From Paenibacillus shirakamiensis (GTDB lineage Bacteria; Bacillota; Bacilli; Paenibacillales; Paenibacillaceae): a stretch of 64,000 nt of DNA. The notes beneath the pieces were generated by a model. The model was not told where the DNA came from. It searched no databases and saw only the letters and a program-made list of their open reading frames with translations. The stretch is from the NCBI RefSeq assembly GCF_017874255.1, contig NZ_JAGGLD010000004.1, forward strand, positions 124,001-188,000, written 5' to 3'. The position numbers were made by a program, and so were the translations under genes. This document shows positions 46,368 to 55,311 of the stretch, in pieces (position 1 is the stretch's first letter; the number at the start of each line of letters is the position of its first letter).

Positions 46368-47116
46368 TTACAATTCAGAGTTTGACGAAGTCTTTTGGTA
46401 AGCAGGAGGTCCTCAAGAGCATCGATCTGCAAGTACAGAAGGGAGAAGTTGTGGTTATTCTAGGGCCAAGCGGTTCGGGCAAAACCACGCTACTTCGTTG
46501 TCTGAACTTTTTAGAGAGACCTGATGGCGGTAAGGTATCCATTGGCGACTTACAGGTGAACTGCAAGAAGCCAAGTAAACAGGAAATTTACGACCTAAGA
46601 AAGAAGACAGCCATGGTATTTCAGCATTATAATCTATTCAAGCACAAAACGGTTCTGGAGAATGTGATGGAAGGTCTAGTCATCGTGCAGAAGCAAAGTA
46701 AGCTTAAAGCTCGTGAGAAGAGTGTTCAGGTGCTTGAAAAAGTAGGCTTAGCTGAAAAGCTGAATGCTTATCCAAGCCAGCTCTCTGGGGGGCAGCAGCA
46801 GCGAGTGGGCATAGCTCGGGCGTTGGCCTTGGAACCCGAGGTTATTTTGTTTGATGAACCGACCTCGGCCCTAGACCCCGAGCTTGTAGGTGAGGTCCTC
46901 TCCGTGATTCGTAAGATTGCGAAAGAAGGCATTACGATGATTGTGGTGACTCATGAGATGAATTTTGCGATGGATGTCTCGAATCATGTGATCTTCATGG
47001 ATGGGGGAGTGATTGTGGAGGAGGGCACGCCCACAGAAATCTTCCGTACACCAAAAGAGGAACGAACTCGGCAGTTCCTGAAGCGGATTACACCAGAGCT
47101 TACGTATGACATTTAG
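46364..47116 (+). CDS. Amino acid ABC transporter ATP-binding protein (TcyN-like)
   Basis: Cytoplasmic ATPase of 250 residues. Walker [11 protein letters not shown] loop [13 protein letters not shown], signature LSGGQQQR, Walker [15 protein letters not shown], and switch His VTHEM are intact. The ATG overlaps the preceding permease stop (ATGA). It powers import through the two permeases. Confidence 0.93.
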   Translation: MITIQSLTKSFGKQEVLKSIDLQVQKGEVVVILGPSGSGKTTLLRCLNFLERPDGGKVSIGDLQVNCKKPSKQEIYDLRKKTAMVFQHYNLFKHKTVLENVMEGLVIVQKQSKLKAREKSVQVLEKVGLAEKLNAYPSQLSGGQQQRVGIARALALEPEVILFDEPTSALDPELVGEVLSVIRKIAKEGITMIVVTHEMNFAMDVSNHVIFMDGGVIVEEGTPTEIFRTPKEERTRQFLKRITPELTYDI

Positions 47117-47133
47117 ACAGGAGGCATCTGTAT

Positions 47134-48312
47134 ATGACTACTCATTCTATACTCTCACCCAAAGCTTACGCATTGACGGACCAACTTATTGCGATTAGGC
47201 GTCAGTTACATCAGCACCCCGAAGTATCTCATGAAGAGATTCAGACTACGGCATCTATTCGAGGGTGGCTCGGGCAAGCGAACATTCGCATACTAGATGT
47301 CCCACTAGCAACAGGTGTAATTGCAGAGGTCGGAGGCCAGCGCGGCGGGCCCATCATTGCCCTTCGGGCAGATATCGATGCTCTGCCCATTCATGAGGAG
47401 ACAGAGTTCGAATTCTCATCCCAAATAGCGGGTACCATGCACGCCTGCGGCCATGATTACCATACGGCTTCCTTATTGGGGGCCGCTTTCCTGCTTAAAG
47501 AACAGGAGGAGGAACTTCAGGGAACTGTTCGGTTCATATTTCAGCCTGCTGAAGAGAAGGCTGAAGGGGCCGAACTCGTTATTCAGAGCGGTGCATTAGA
47601 AGGGGTTCAGGCCATCTTCGGCTTGCATAACAAGCCGGACTTGCCTGTGGGAACTATCGGCATCCGATCCGGTCCGCTGATGGCCGGTGCGGACGGCTTC
47701 GTGATCGAAGTAGAAGGAACCGGAACCCATGCAGCTGTTCCGCAAAGTGGAAATGATCCGATTGTTGCTGCCTCGCATATCATTACAGCGTTGCAGTCTA
47801 TTGTTAGTCGAAATGTGAACTCGCTTCAGAGTGCCGTCGTTAGCGTGACTCGTTTTCACAGCGGGACCGCCTGGAATATCATTCCGGATAAAGCGGTATT
47901 AGATGGTACAATTCGTACGTTCGAGGAAACGGTACGGGAGAAGGTCCTCGCCCGATTCGAAGAAATTGTGCAAGGCGTATCTTCTGCATTCGGGACTCAA
48001 GCGGAGCTTCGATGGCTTCAAGGTCCGCCGCCTGTTCATAATGATGCGTTGCTGGAACCGCTGGTGCGAGAAGCTGCGCAGCTTGCGGGACTTACGGTCG
48101 TCTTACCAGACCCCACCTCTGCTGGGGAGGATTTTGCATTTTATCAGAAGCAAATTCCTGGTTTTTTTGTCTTCATGGGGACATCGGGATCGCACGAATG
48201 GCATCATCCTTCTTTTGATTTGAACGAAGACGCTTTAGCGCCAAGCGCTTCTTATTTTGCAGCGCTTGCGGAGCTTGCATTGAACTCTTTTTCTGACAAT
48301 ATCTCAGACTAA
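47134..48312 (+). CDS. M20 family amidohydrolase
   Basis: A 392-residue zinc-dependent aminoacylase/peptidase of the M20D group. Metal ligands lie in MHACGHDYHTA and QPAEEKAEGAELVIQSG, with the dimerisation domain GTGTHAAVPQSGNDPIVAAS. As the last gene of the transporter operon it probably removes an acyl group from an imported N-acyl or S-modified cysteine, as in the B. subtilis sulfur salvage set. ACAGGAGGC precedes the ATG. Confidence 0.9.
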   Translation: MTTHSILSPKAYALTDQLIAIRRQLHQHPEVSHEEIQTTASIRGWLGQANIRILDVPLATGVIAEVGGQRGGPIIALRADIDALPIHEETEFEFSSQIAGTMHACGHDYHTASLLGAAFLLKEQEEELQGTVRFIFQPAEEKAEGAELVIQSGALEGVQAIFGLHNKPDLPVGTIGIRSGPLMAGADGFVIEVEGTGTHAAVPQSGNDPIVAASHIITALQSIVSRNVNSLQSAVVSVTRFHSGTAWNIIPDKAVLDGTIRTFEETVREKVLARFEEIVQGVSSAFGTQAELRWLQGPPPVHNDALLEPLVREAAQLAGLTVVLPDPTSAGEDFAFYQKQIPGFFVFMGTSGSHEWHHPSFDLNEDALAPSASYFAALAELALNSFSDNISD

Positions 48313-48360
48313 ATAGCAGATTATATTGCTAGATCTACAAAAAGTATAGGTGTTAATGCA

Positions 48361-48386
48361 AACGAGCCGAAAAGCTCGTTTTTTTG
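48361..48386 (+). terminator. Terminator of the sulfur ABC operon
   Basis: AACGAGC / GCTCGTT stem, loop CGAAAA, T7. Confidence 0.88.
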
Positions 48387-48568
48387 ATCTTTTTATCCAT
48401 CGTTCATTGCAGGAAATTACAAAAGATATGTCGAAGCTGTACATACCTAATTCGCTCAGCCATGACTAGAGCTATCTCTAGAGCCATGGCAGCACCCTCT
48501 CTCAAGACTAGACAACGGGACGATAGAATAGATCGACAGAATTGCGCCAAAAGGAGGAACTTAAGCTA

Positions 48569-50734
48569 ATGAATTGGGTTGTCGGCTCCTTCATTTTTAT
48601 TTGTGTAGGTCTGCTTGGATTCCTGTGGACCTCATATAGACTTTATCAGTACAAAAGACGTTTGCATGATAGTGAAGAACGATATCATACGGCTTCATAC
48701 GGCTCTGACATTATTATTTGGAATATGGATATTGCTAAGGAGAAGTATTATATATCAGATCCTTGGTATGCGCTCATGGGTTATGTGCGTGGTGAATTCA
48801 AAGGGCAACTTCAATCTTGGAGAAGTCTAATTCATCCAGAGGATCGTCTGAGCGCCGAAGTAGCTAGAGCTGCCCACATGACAGGCAATCAGGCTATATA
48901 TCGTGCGGAATATCGGATGCGAAAGAAGGACGGGGAGTATTTATGGTTCGAAGTCAGGGGTAAAGCCATCCGAGATAAATATGGAACACCCCTTCGCATG
49001 GCAGGCTCCATTATGGATATTACAGCTAGTAGAGAGAAAGCCGTCTTACTTCAATTAAGTCACGATGAGATGAAACGCAAAGAAGAATATCATAATTTAG
49101 TGCTTGGTGTGTCCAATGACGGAGTCTGGGAGCTAAATATAGAGGATCGACGCATCTATTTATCTCCACGACTTCAAGATATGCTAGGCTACGAATCATT
49201 ACATTACATAGATACTGATAGTTTAACAAAGTATATTCACCCTGATGATGAAGAAGCCATTAGAACAGCAGCGCAGCAGTATTTCACGAATTCCAGTGAA
49301 TATTTTCAATGTGAATATCGGATGAGAAAGGCTGGGGGGAAATATACCTGGTTCTTAGCTAGAGGTCGTGGCATTTTTGATGAGAATGGTAAAGCCACGC
49401 GTATGGCGGGCTCCAATACCGACATTGATGAGCTAAAGAAGGTTCAAGAACAGTTACAGTTACTGGCCTATAACGATACGCTAAGTGGTCTTCCTAATCG
49501 CCTCTATATGTTGGAAGAGTTGGATCGCTTCTTCAGGCAGCCTGAAGGCGGAATTGCCGTGTTCTTTATTGATATGGATAATTTCAAATTCATTAATGAT
49601 ACGCTGGGCCACAAATCAGGAGATCAGCTGATCAGGCTGGTGAGCCAACGGCTGTCTACTTATTTGCCCCATGAAGGAATGTTGTTCCGTTGGGGTGGAG
49701 ATGAATTTGTCTACTTATTAAAGATGACTTCGTGTGATAATGCCAAAAATATTGCAGAGCATATTATTCGCCAATTCAAACAACCGATACTCTTGAACGA
49801 AAATCAGCTTCATGTCTCCGTGAGTATTGGTATTGCCACCTATCCTGAAGATGGAAATAGCGCAGAGGAACTGCTAAAGAACGCAGATCTGGCTATGTAT
49901 CGTTCCAAGCGTGCGGGAAAAGGCATTTATACCCTATATGACCGTTCTATGCATGAAGACTTAACTCAGCGAATGCTGATGGACAAACATTTAAGGACTG
50001 CATTAGATCAAGATGAATTCAGTCTGTACTATCAACCGCAACTCAGTTTTGAGACGGGTCAGATTGTTGGATTTGAAGCCTTGCTTCGCTGGTCAAGTCC
50101 TGAGCTTGGCAACGTCCCACCAAATCTGTTCGTTCCCGTAGCTGAAGACAATCGTCTAATTATCTCGATTGGTGAATGGGTGATGATTACGGCTTGTGCT
50201 TTTATGAAAGATCTCCATAATAAGGGCTACACAGAGTGCCGTATTTCTGTGAATATCTCCGTCATTCAGATGGCGCAGGATGATTTTATTTCTACCGTGC
50301 TAGATATTCTAGAAGATACAGGGCTTGCTCCATCTTTCTTAGAGCTAGAAATCACAGAGTCTATTTTTATGGATTCTTATGAAATCATTATTTACAAGCT
50401 GGAAATCCTTCGATCCTTAGGTGTGAGAATTGCACTAGATGATTTCGGAACAGGTTATTCATCGCTGAGCTATTTGAAGCAGCTGCCGATTTCAACTTTG
50501 AAGATTGATAAATCTTTCATTGATAATTTGCCGGATGAGTCGAAGAATCGCTCCCTCACGGAAGCCATCATTGTAATGGGTCACAAGCTGGGACTGGAGA
50601 TTGTAGCCGAAGGGGTAGAGAGTTACAAGCAGCTTGCGTTCTTGAAAGAAAGCGGCTGTGATCACATTCAAGGGTACTTCCTCAGCCGACCGGTTGAAGA
50701 ATCTCAGGTCCCTGTATTAATGGAGAAGTATTAA
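48569..50734 (+). CDS. Membrane PAS-PAS-GGDEF-EAL protein (c-di-GMP turnover)
   Basis: A 721-residue signalling protein. One N-terminal helix (WVVGSFIFICVGLLGFLW), PAS domains at about 30-155 and 165-290, each with a PAC-like MAGS end, GGDEF domain at about 300-460 with intact RWGGDEF, and EAL domain at about 475-715 with GFEALLRW, ITESIFM and DDFGTGYSS-LSYLK. Both catalytic signatures look complete, so it may make and degrade c-di-GMP. AAAGGAGG 11 bases before ATG 48569 is used rather than the TTG at 48542. The PAS ligand is unknown. Confidence 0.93.
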   Translation: MNWVVGSFIFICVGLLGFLWTSYRLYQYKRRLHDSEERYHTASYGSDIIIWNMDIAKEKYYISDPWYALMGYVRGEFKGQLQSWRSLIHPEDRLSAEVARAAHMTGNQAIYRAEYRMRKKDGEYLWFEVRGKAIRDKYGTPLRMAGSIMDITASREKAVLLQLSHDEMKRKEEYHNLVLGVSNDGVWELNIEDRRIYLSPRLQDMLGYESLHYIDTDSLTKYIHPDDEEAIRTAAQQYFTNSSEYFQCEYRMRKAGGKYTWFLARGRGIFDENGKATRMAGSNTDIDELKKVQEQLQLLAYNDTLSGLPNRLYMLEELDRFFRQPEGGIAVFFIDMDNFKFINDTLGHKSGDQLIRLVSQRLSTYLPHEGMLFRWGGDEFVYLLKMTSCDNAKNIAEHIIRQFKQPILLNENQLHVSVSIGIATYPEDGNSAEELLKNADLAMYRSKRAGKGIYTLYDRSMHEDLTQRMLMDKHLRTALDQDEFSLYYQPQLSFETGQIVGFEALLRWSSPELGNVPPNLFVPVAEDNRLIISIGEWVMITACAFMKDLHNKGYTECRISVNISVIQMAQDDFISTVLDILEDTGLAPSFLELEITESIFMDSYEIIIYKLEILRSLGVRIALDDFGTGYSSLSYLKQLPISTLKIDKSFIDNLPDESKNRSLTEAIIVMGHKLGLEIVAEGVESYKQLAFLKESGCDHIQGYFLSRPVEESQVPVLMEKY

Positions 50735-50768
50735 AAAGCCATCCAAGTGAATCGACGCAGTTTTAAGC

Positions 50769-50822
50769 AAAAAAGACAAGACCTTACTCAAGCCTGAAGG
50801 CGGAGGGTCTTGTCTTTTTTTT
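50769..50822. terminator. Bidirectional terminator
   Basis: AAAAAAGACAAGACC pairs with GGTCTTGTCTTTTTT; A6 and T8 flank it between convergent genes. Confidence 0.9.
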
Positions 50823-50830
50823 ATGATATT

Positions 50831-52213
50831 TTATTTTAAGGTATAAGGGAGTTCAAATGTCCAAAGATCGGTACCATTCTCTTTGGAATCGGGACGATCT
50901 ACTCCAAAATCATTATCATTGACGATGACAAGGGTATGTCCATTGACTAAGGAGATACCTTCGATTTTTTCATTCGGATACTTGAATTCAACCGCGTCGA
51001 GAATGGTCGTCTTTTGGGGACTAGTCACGCCGGCCTTAGATAGCTCGGCAGGAGATAACTGCTCCAGCGTCTTCCCAGCTTTGCTCGTATCGTCATACTG
51101 TCCTAGAATGTTGGTTGCTTTGGACAAGTCTGTAAGGTAGATTTTCTTCAGTTGTGCCTTATCTCCTGCGTTCTTATCACGCTCATCAATCAGAAGCATA
51201 TTCTCATTAATGACATTGAGATCAGAGATGACAATATCGGATTGCTTCAAGTCTTTGTACGACTTCGCGTCCTCTGTCAAATAGACATATTCCGCTACGG
51301 GTTGCAGAGTAGCTAGATCGATTTTTAGGATACGTAGCGCACGTGAATTGTCCGTAGATTTATCCGGATTACGGAGTGGGCTCTGCATCGCAGTGAACAA
51401 CCATTTGCCATCAGGCGTAATTCCTACAGCTTCTGCACCTCGATTTTGGCGACGGTTGAGGTAGGAAGCAGGTAAGTTCTCCTTTAAAGGAAGAGCACTA
51501 GTATTTAGTTCTGTACCAATGCCTTTAGGGGCTAGCCTTTGTAATAGGGTGCCATCCCGGCTGACTTGAACCAAATAAGGGCCATATTCATCGGAAATCC
51601 AAAATGTGTCGTCTTTAGGATTGTAAGCAAGTCCTTCTACGTCAAGCCCATAGATGTCATAGGAGATCACGTTCGCAGCCGCTTTATCATAAGGAATCTC
51701 ATCTCTGGATTTGAGATTCGGTAGGCCTGTAATCAGTGAAGTGCCGGTCACTGCGTCGGTACCTTTGATTTTAAGTGGAATGGTCTGAAGGACTTTAATC
51801 TGTCCTTGGCTTAGTTCAATTTTGTAAATTGTAGGTGTATAGTTCGGCATAGGGAAGGTGCGGCGTGTAGTACCGTTGACATCGACTTCGCCATTTGGAC
51901 CCCGATCTGCTGTCGTATAGAAGATATTATCTGCATCTCCGGGAATATGGGTTAAGGAAGAGCCAATGCCAAATTTGATGCCCGGCGCTAGATCAGGCTG
52001 ATTCAGATTGTATTTTCCTGTGAGGGTAGGTTTGCTTGTCAAGGTTAAGCTCGACTGAGCTGCATCCCAACTTTCGTAGGCACTCGTGGTAGTGTTCTGG
52101 CCACTACTAGTTATGTATTGAATTTGAGCAGCAAAAGCAGACGTAGTTAAGACGGACATACTACCTAAGGATAATGCAGTTAGGGCGGTAATCAGACGTT
52201 TTTTATTGAACAT
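50831..52213 (-). CDS. Secreted phytase-like (esterase-like) protein
   Basis: A 460-residue exported protein with a signal peptide ending TSAFAA. The segments IGSSLTHIPGDADNIFYTTADRG, GLDVEGLAYNPKDDTFWISDEYGPYL and NRGAEAVGITPDGKWLF are typical of the phytase-like beta-propeller domain PF13449. Members are annotated as esterase-like activity of phytase; true substrate is often unknown. Tandem TTAACG boxes upstream suggest phosphate control. Convergent with the GGDEF-EAL gene. Confidence 0.88.
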   Translation of the reverse strand: MFNKKRLITALTALSLGSMSVLTTSAFAAQIQYITSSGQNTTTSAYESWDAAQSSLTLTSKPTLTGKYNLNQPDLAPGIKFGIGSSLTHIPGDADNIFYTTADRGPNGEVDVNGTTRRTFPMPNYTPTIYKIELSQGQIKVLQTIPLKIKGTDAVTGTSLITGLPNLKSRDEIPYDKAAANVISYDIYGLDVEGLAYNPKDDTFWISDEYGPYLVQVSRDGTLLQRLAPKGIGTELNTSALPLKENLPASYLNRRQNRGAEAVGITPDGKWLFTAMQSPLRNPDKSTDNSRALRILKIDLATLQPVAEYVYLTEDAKSYKDLKQSDIVISDLNVINENMLLIDERDKNAGDKAQLKKIYLTDLSKATNILGQYDDTSKAGKTLEQLSPAELSKAGVTSPQKTTILDAVEFKYPNEKIEGISLVNGHTLVIVNDNDFGVDRPDSKENGTDLWTFELPYTLK

Positions 52214-52273
52214 GATAGGGAACCCCTCTCCAAAACTAAAATTGTAGTTTTCTACTCTTTTACTAGAGTCTAG

Positions 52274-52339
52274 CGTTAAATCATTAACGGGATATGTGGG
52301 GTAGATATGATTTATGTAAAAACGTTAAGGTAGCGTTAA
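52274..52339 (-). promoter_or_regulatory. PhoP-box-like TTAACG repeats
   Basis: Reading on the minus strand: TTAACG (plus 52339-52334) and TTAACG (52328-52323) with an 11-base period, and further TTAATG (52287-52282) and TTAACG (52279-52274). PhoP of Bacillus binds direct TTAACA-type repeats with an 11-base period. Upstream of a phytase-like gene this is suggestive of Pho control. Confidence 0.45.
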
Positions 52340-52448
52340 TGGATGCCATTGCAACGAAAAGATTGGGAAACGGTATCCCTAATTTGTTACAATAAAAGTA
52401 TTCTAGGCTTGAAAAGTACTATTTATATAACTTGAGGAGGAACTATTC

Positions 52449-53042
52449 ATGAATGTATCCGAAGCGATCCGCAGTAGAAGAAGTATTGGTAAAGTAAAGC
52501 AAGACGAGATTCCTCAAGCTACAATTGAGGCTATTTTAGAAGCGGGAATTTGGGCACCGAACCACCGTTTGACTCAGCCTTGGAGATTTTTTGTGCTACG
52601 GGGAGAGGGACGCAATGTTCTTGGAGAAGCTATGGCCGACATTGCACTGGAATCGATAGAGGACAAAAACTCAGAGGAAGCCGTGAAGGCGCGTGAAACT
52701 GCGCTGCAAAGACCGCTTCGTGCTCCTGTCATTATCACGGTTGCTGTATCTCCAAGTGACAAAACAGGCGTGGTTGAACTAGAAGAATACGGGGCTGTGT
52801 TCTCCGCTATTCAGAACATGCTGCTTGAAATTCATGCTCAAGGTCTAGGTGCAGTATGGAGAACAGGAGACCCTACGTATCACGCCAAGATGAATGAACA
52901 TTTTGGACTTGCGCCACAAGATAAAGTGCTTGGATTTATTTATCTTGGTGTACCTGACATGGACAAAGAGCTTGTAGGCAAACGTACGGACGTTCAAGAG
53001 AAGACTATCTGGGTAGACCGTGCAGATCAGTTGAAAGGTTAG
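52449..53042 (+). CDS. Nitroreductase family protein
   Basis: A 197-residue FMN-dependent oxidoreductase with the family pattern AIRSRRSIGKV at the start, WAPNHRLTQPWRFFVL, and AIQNMLLEIHAQGLGAVWRTG. Resembles the YdjA/YfhC group that uses NAD(P)H; physiological substrate unknown. TTGAGGAGGAACTATTC precedes the ATG. Confidence 0.9.
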   Translation: MNVSEAIRSRRSIGKVKQDEIPQATIEAILEAGIWAPNHRLTQPWRFFVLRGEGRNVLGEAMADIALESIEDKNSEEAVKARETALQRPLRAPVIITVAVSPSDKTGVVELEEYGAVFSAIQNMLLEIHAQGLGAVWRTGDPTYHAKMNEHFGLAPQDKVLGFIYLGVPDMDKELVGKRTDVQEKTIWVDRADQLKG

Positions 53043-53077
53043 TCATCTCCTGAGAGACCATAAAATTCACAGTTATG

Positions 53078-53229
53078 CTTAATAGGTTAGAGGCTGAATA
53101 AGCGTTCAAGCAAGGGAATTTAACTGAAGCAAAGCACTATGGTGATCTGGCTGTATCCAAAGCTGGAGAAATCCAAAATATTTATGGATCAAGCGAAGCA
53201 CATATTTTAAGCGGAACATATCTAGAAAA
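53078..53229 (+). pseudogene. Decayed TPR-protein fragment
   Basis: In one frame the sequence reads LNRLEAE, a stop, then AFKQGNLTEAKHYGDLAVS, KAGEIQNIYGSSEAHILSG and TYLEK. This has the look of one and a half tetratricopeptide units, as in TPR-containing regulators. There is an internal stop and no start, so it is a remnant. Confidence 0.5.
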
Positions 53230-53255
53230 GCAGACCTATAGGGTCTGCTTTTTTG
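53224..53255 (+). terminator. Intrinsic terminator
   Basis: AAAAGCAGACC / GGTCTGCTTTT perfect 11-bp stem, loop five bases, T-rich tail. Confidence 0.9.
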
Positions 53256-53382
53256 TTATTATACATAACATCTTTTTTATAAGTGTACTATGATAATGTT
53301 CGGAAATTATATATTATTTATATAATAAACATGAAAATAATATTAATATCTCCATAAACACGAACTATTAATATGAAAAATG

Positions 53383-53411
53383 TTGACACATTCGGAAATA
53401 TTGTTTATGAT
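53383..53411 (+). promoter_or_regulatory. Sigma-A promoter of the purine-type riboswitch leader
   Basis: TTGACA (53383-53388), 17-base spacer, TATGAT (53406-53411), about 45 bases before the aptamer. Confidence 0.8.
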
Positions 53412-53458
53412 TCTACATGTTCAAGTGATAAATAATGATGTGAATTATATATGTAACC

Positions 53459-53525
53459 GTTCGTATATCCTCAAAGAGATGGTTTGAGGGTCTCTACAAG
53501 GAACCCTATGTTCCTGGCTACGAAC
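53459..53525 (+). ncRNA. Purine-family riboswitch aptamer, divergent core
   Basis: Three-way junction: P1 GTTCGTA/TACGAAC, P2 CCTCAAA/TTTGAGG with loop GAGATGG, P3 AGGAAC/GTTCCT. J2/3 reads GTCTCTACA and J3/1 GGC; a C lies at the position equal to C74, as in guanine-type aptamers. J1/2 is only TAT, one base shorter than the usual TAAT, and J3/1 has G where A73 is normal. L2 GG and L3 CC can make the kissing contact. Confidence 0.88.
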
Positions 53526-53568
53526 AGGATGCTATTTGGCATACCTGTTCTGAAGCCAGGAATTTTTT
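53511..53568 (+). terminator. Riboswitch terminator overlapping the aptamer
   Basis: TTCCTGGCT (53511-53519) and GAACAGG (53522-53528) pair with CCTGTTC (53544-53550) and AGCCAGGAA (53554-53562), followed by T6. The 5' arm uses the P3 and P1 3' strands of the aptamer, so aptamer and terminator exclude each other, the layout of an ON switch. Confidence 0.85.
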
Positions 53569-53605
53569 GTATTCAAGGCTACACCTTACACCTCAGGAGG
53601 ATAAA

Positions 53606-55042
53606 ATGAGTAAATATGACGTAATTGTAGTAGGGGCAGGCCCCGCTGGAATATTTGCCTGTTATGAATTGAGTCTGAAGGCTCCGCATTTGAAAGTGCT
53701 ACTAGTAGATAAAGGTCATGATATCTATAAAAGACGTTGTCCTATCCTTGAGGAAAAGATTACGTTATGTCCACCTGCTGCTGGCAAAAAAGAATTTTCT
53801 GGCTGTCTACCCGCATGCTCCATTACAGCTGGATTCGGCGGTGCAGGTGCCTATAGTGATGGCAAATTCAATATTACAACCGAGTTTGGTGGATGGATGA
53901 CGGATTATTTGGCGCCTTCGAAAGTCTTGGAATTGATTCAGTATGTAGATGGAATCAACTTGCATCATGGGGCGACTACAAACGTAACCGATCCGTTAAC
54001 TTCTGCTATTCGTGATATTGAACAGCGGGGTTATGCTGCAGGACTGAAGCTGCTTCGCGCGCAGGTGCGTCATTTGGGAACAGAACAGAACTTAGAGATT
54101 CTCAAATCCATTTACGAATATTTGAAGACACGTGTCGATATGACGTTCAAAACAGAAGTAGAAGATATTATTACGACAAGAACGGAAGAAGGATATCGTA
54201 TCGGTGGGATTACACTTAAAAATGGTGAAGTCCACGAAGCAGATGTCGTCATGATTGCACCAGGACGTGACGGTTCTGCATGGCTTACCGAAATTCTCAA
54301 GAAACGCCGCCTTAAGATGTACAATAATCAGGTAGATGTAGGTGTTCGGGTTGAGACTTCTGATGTAGTGATGCGGGAGATTAATGAACATTTATATGAG
54401 GGTAAGTTCATCTATAATACGTCGGTTGGAACGAAGGTGCGCACGTTCTGTAGCAATCCATCAGGACATGTAGTTGTGGAGAATCATAGCGGTGTGATGG
54501 CGGCCAATGGACACTCTTACAAAGATCCCGCACTAGGATCACAGAACACGAACTTTGCTCTGCTGGTATCGCACAAGTTCACAGAACCTTTTGATAAGCC
54601 AAATGAATATGCCCGTGAAATCTGCCAGCGAGCCAATGATCTTTCTAGCGGCGGGGTCATTGTTCAGAAGTATGGGGATATACTGCGCGGAAGACGTTCT
54701 ACGCACAGCCGTATTGCTGAGGGATTTCTTGAGCCTACGCTTAGTGAGGCTGTACCTGGCGATTTAGGATTGGTGCTTCCGTATAATACAATGAAGAGTC
54801 TAATAGAAATGACACAAGCGCTGGAGAAAGTGACTCCGGGTATTGCTTCTGAACATACGCTATTCTATGGCGTCGAAGCGAAGTTTTACTCCGCTCGCCC
54901 GCTCTTGAAGCCTTCCTTTGAGACGGAAATTGCAGGTCTCTTCTGTGGTGGAGACGGTGCAGGAATTACGCGGGGGCTGGCTCAAGCGGGCGCGGCAGGA
55001 GTCTGGATTGCTAGAGGTATGATGGAGCGCGTAGGCTTGTAA
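53606..55042 (+). CDS. FAD-dependent dehydrogenase (COG2509), riboswitch-controlled
   Basis: A 478-residue flavoprotein. The FAD-binding motif is VIVVGAGPAGIFACYEL and the C-terminal ATG-like segment is GLFCGGDGAGITRGLAQAGAAG. Cysteines in KRRCPILEEKITLCPP and FSGCLPACSITAGFGGAGAYSDGKFN are typical of COG2509 NAD/FAD-utilising dehydrogenases, whose reaction is unknown. AGGAGG seven bases before ATG 53606 sets the start. A purine-family riboswitch leader points to a role in purine metabolism, by association. Confidence 0.92.
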   Translation: MSKYDVIVVGAGPAGIFACYELSLKAPHLKVLLVDKGHDIYKRRCPILEEKITLCPPAAGKKEFSGCLPACSITAGFGGAGAYSDGKFNITTEFGGWMTDYLAPSKVLELIQYVDGINLHHGATTNVTDPLTSAIRDIEQRGYAAGLKLLRAQVRHLGTEQNLEILKSIYEYLKTRVDMTFKTEVEDIITTRTEEGYRIGGITLKNGEVHEADVVMIAPGRDGSAWLTEILKKRRLKMYNNQVDVGVRVETSDVVMREINEHLYEGKFIYNTSVGTKVRTFCSNPSGHVVVENHSGVMAANGHSYKDPALGSQNTNFALLVSHKFTEPFDKPNEYAREICQRANDLSSGGVIVQKYGDILRGRRSTHSRIAEGFLEPTLSEAVPGDLGLVLPYNTMKSLIEMTQALEKVTPGIASEHTLFYGVEAKFYSARPLLKPSFETEIAGLFCGGDGAGITRGLAQAGAAGVWIARGMMERVGL

Positions 55043-55184
55043 TTAGAGATAAGCGATGTTTGCCTTTTTGCCTAAATGTGTGTCATAGAGATTCGGTATG
55101 CTTGAGCATTCCAGCAGCAAGCAACCTATCTATTTTATCAAGCAGATGCTGAACTAATAATTAACAATTTTAACCACATTGTAA

Positions 55185-55227
55185 ATCCCTTCAAGGCCCA
55201 GTACATCTGGAATCTTGAGGGGTTTTT
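55185..55227 (+). terminator. Intrinsic terminator after the flavoprotein gene
   Basis: CCCTTCAAG / CTTGAGGGG stem with an inner CCCAG/CTGG hairpin and T6. The 140 bases before it hold no gene. Confidence 0.82.
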
Positions 55228-55251
55228 TAGTGTTACTACCAGTCTACTCGT

Positions 55252-55290
55252 TAGGCTTGCTAGATAGACTTGCTTGATAGACTTGCTTGA
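55252..55290. repeat. Three tandem 13-bp repeats
   Basis: TAGACTTGCTTGA twice exactly, preceded by a two-mismatch copy TAGGCTTGCTAGA. Intergenic, 20 bases beyond the stop of the GrpB-like gene. Confidence 0.75.
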
Positions 55291-55311
55291 TAGGCTAAGT
55301 ACAGTTCGATC

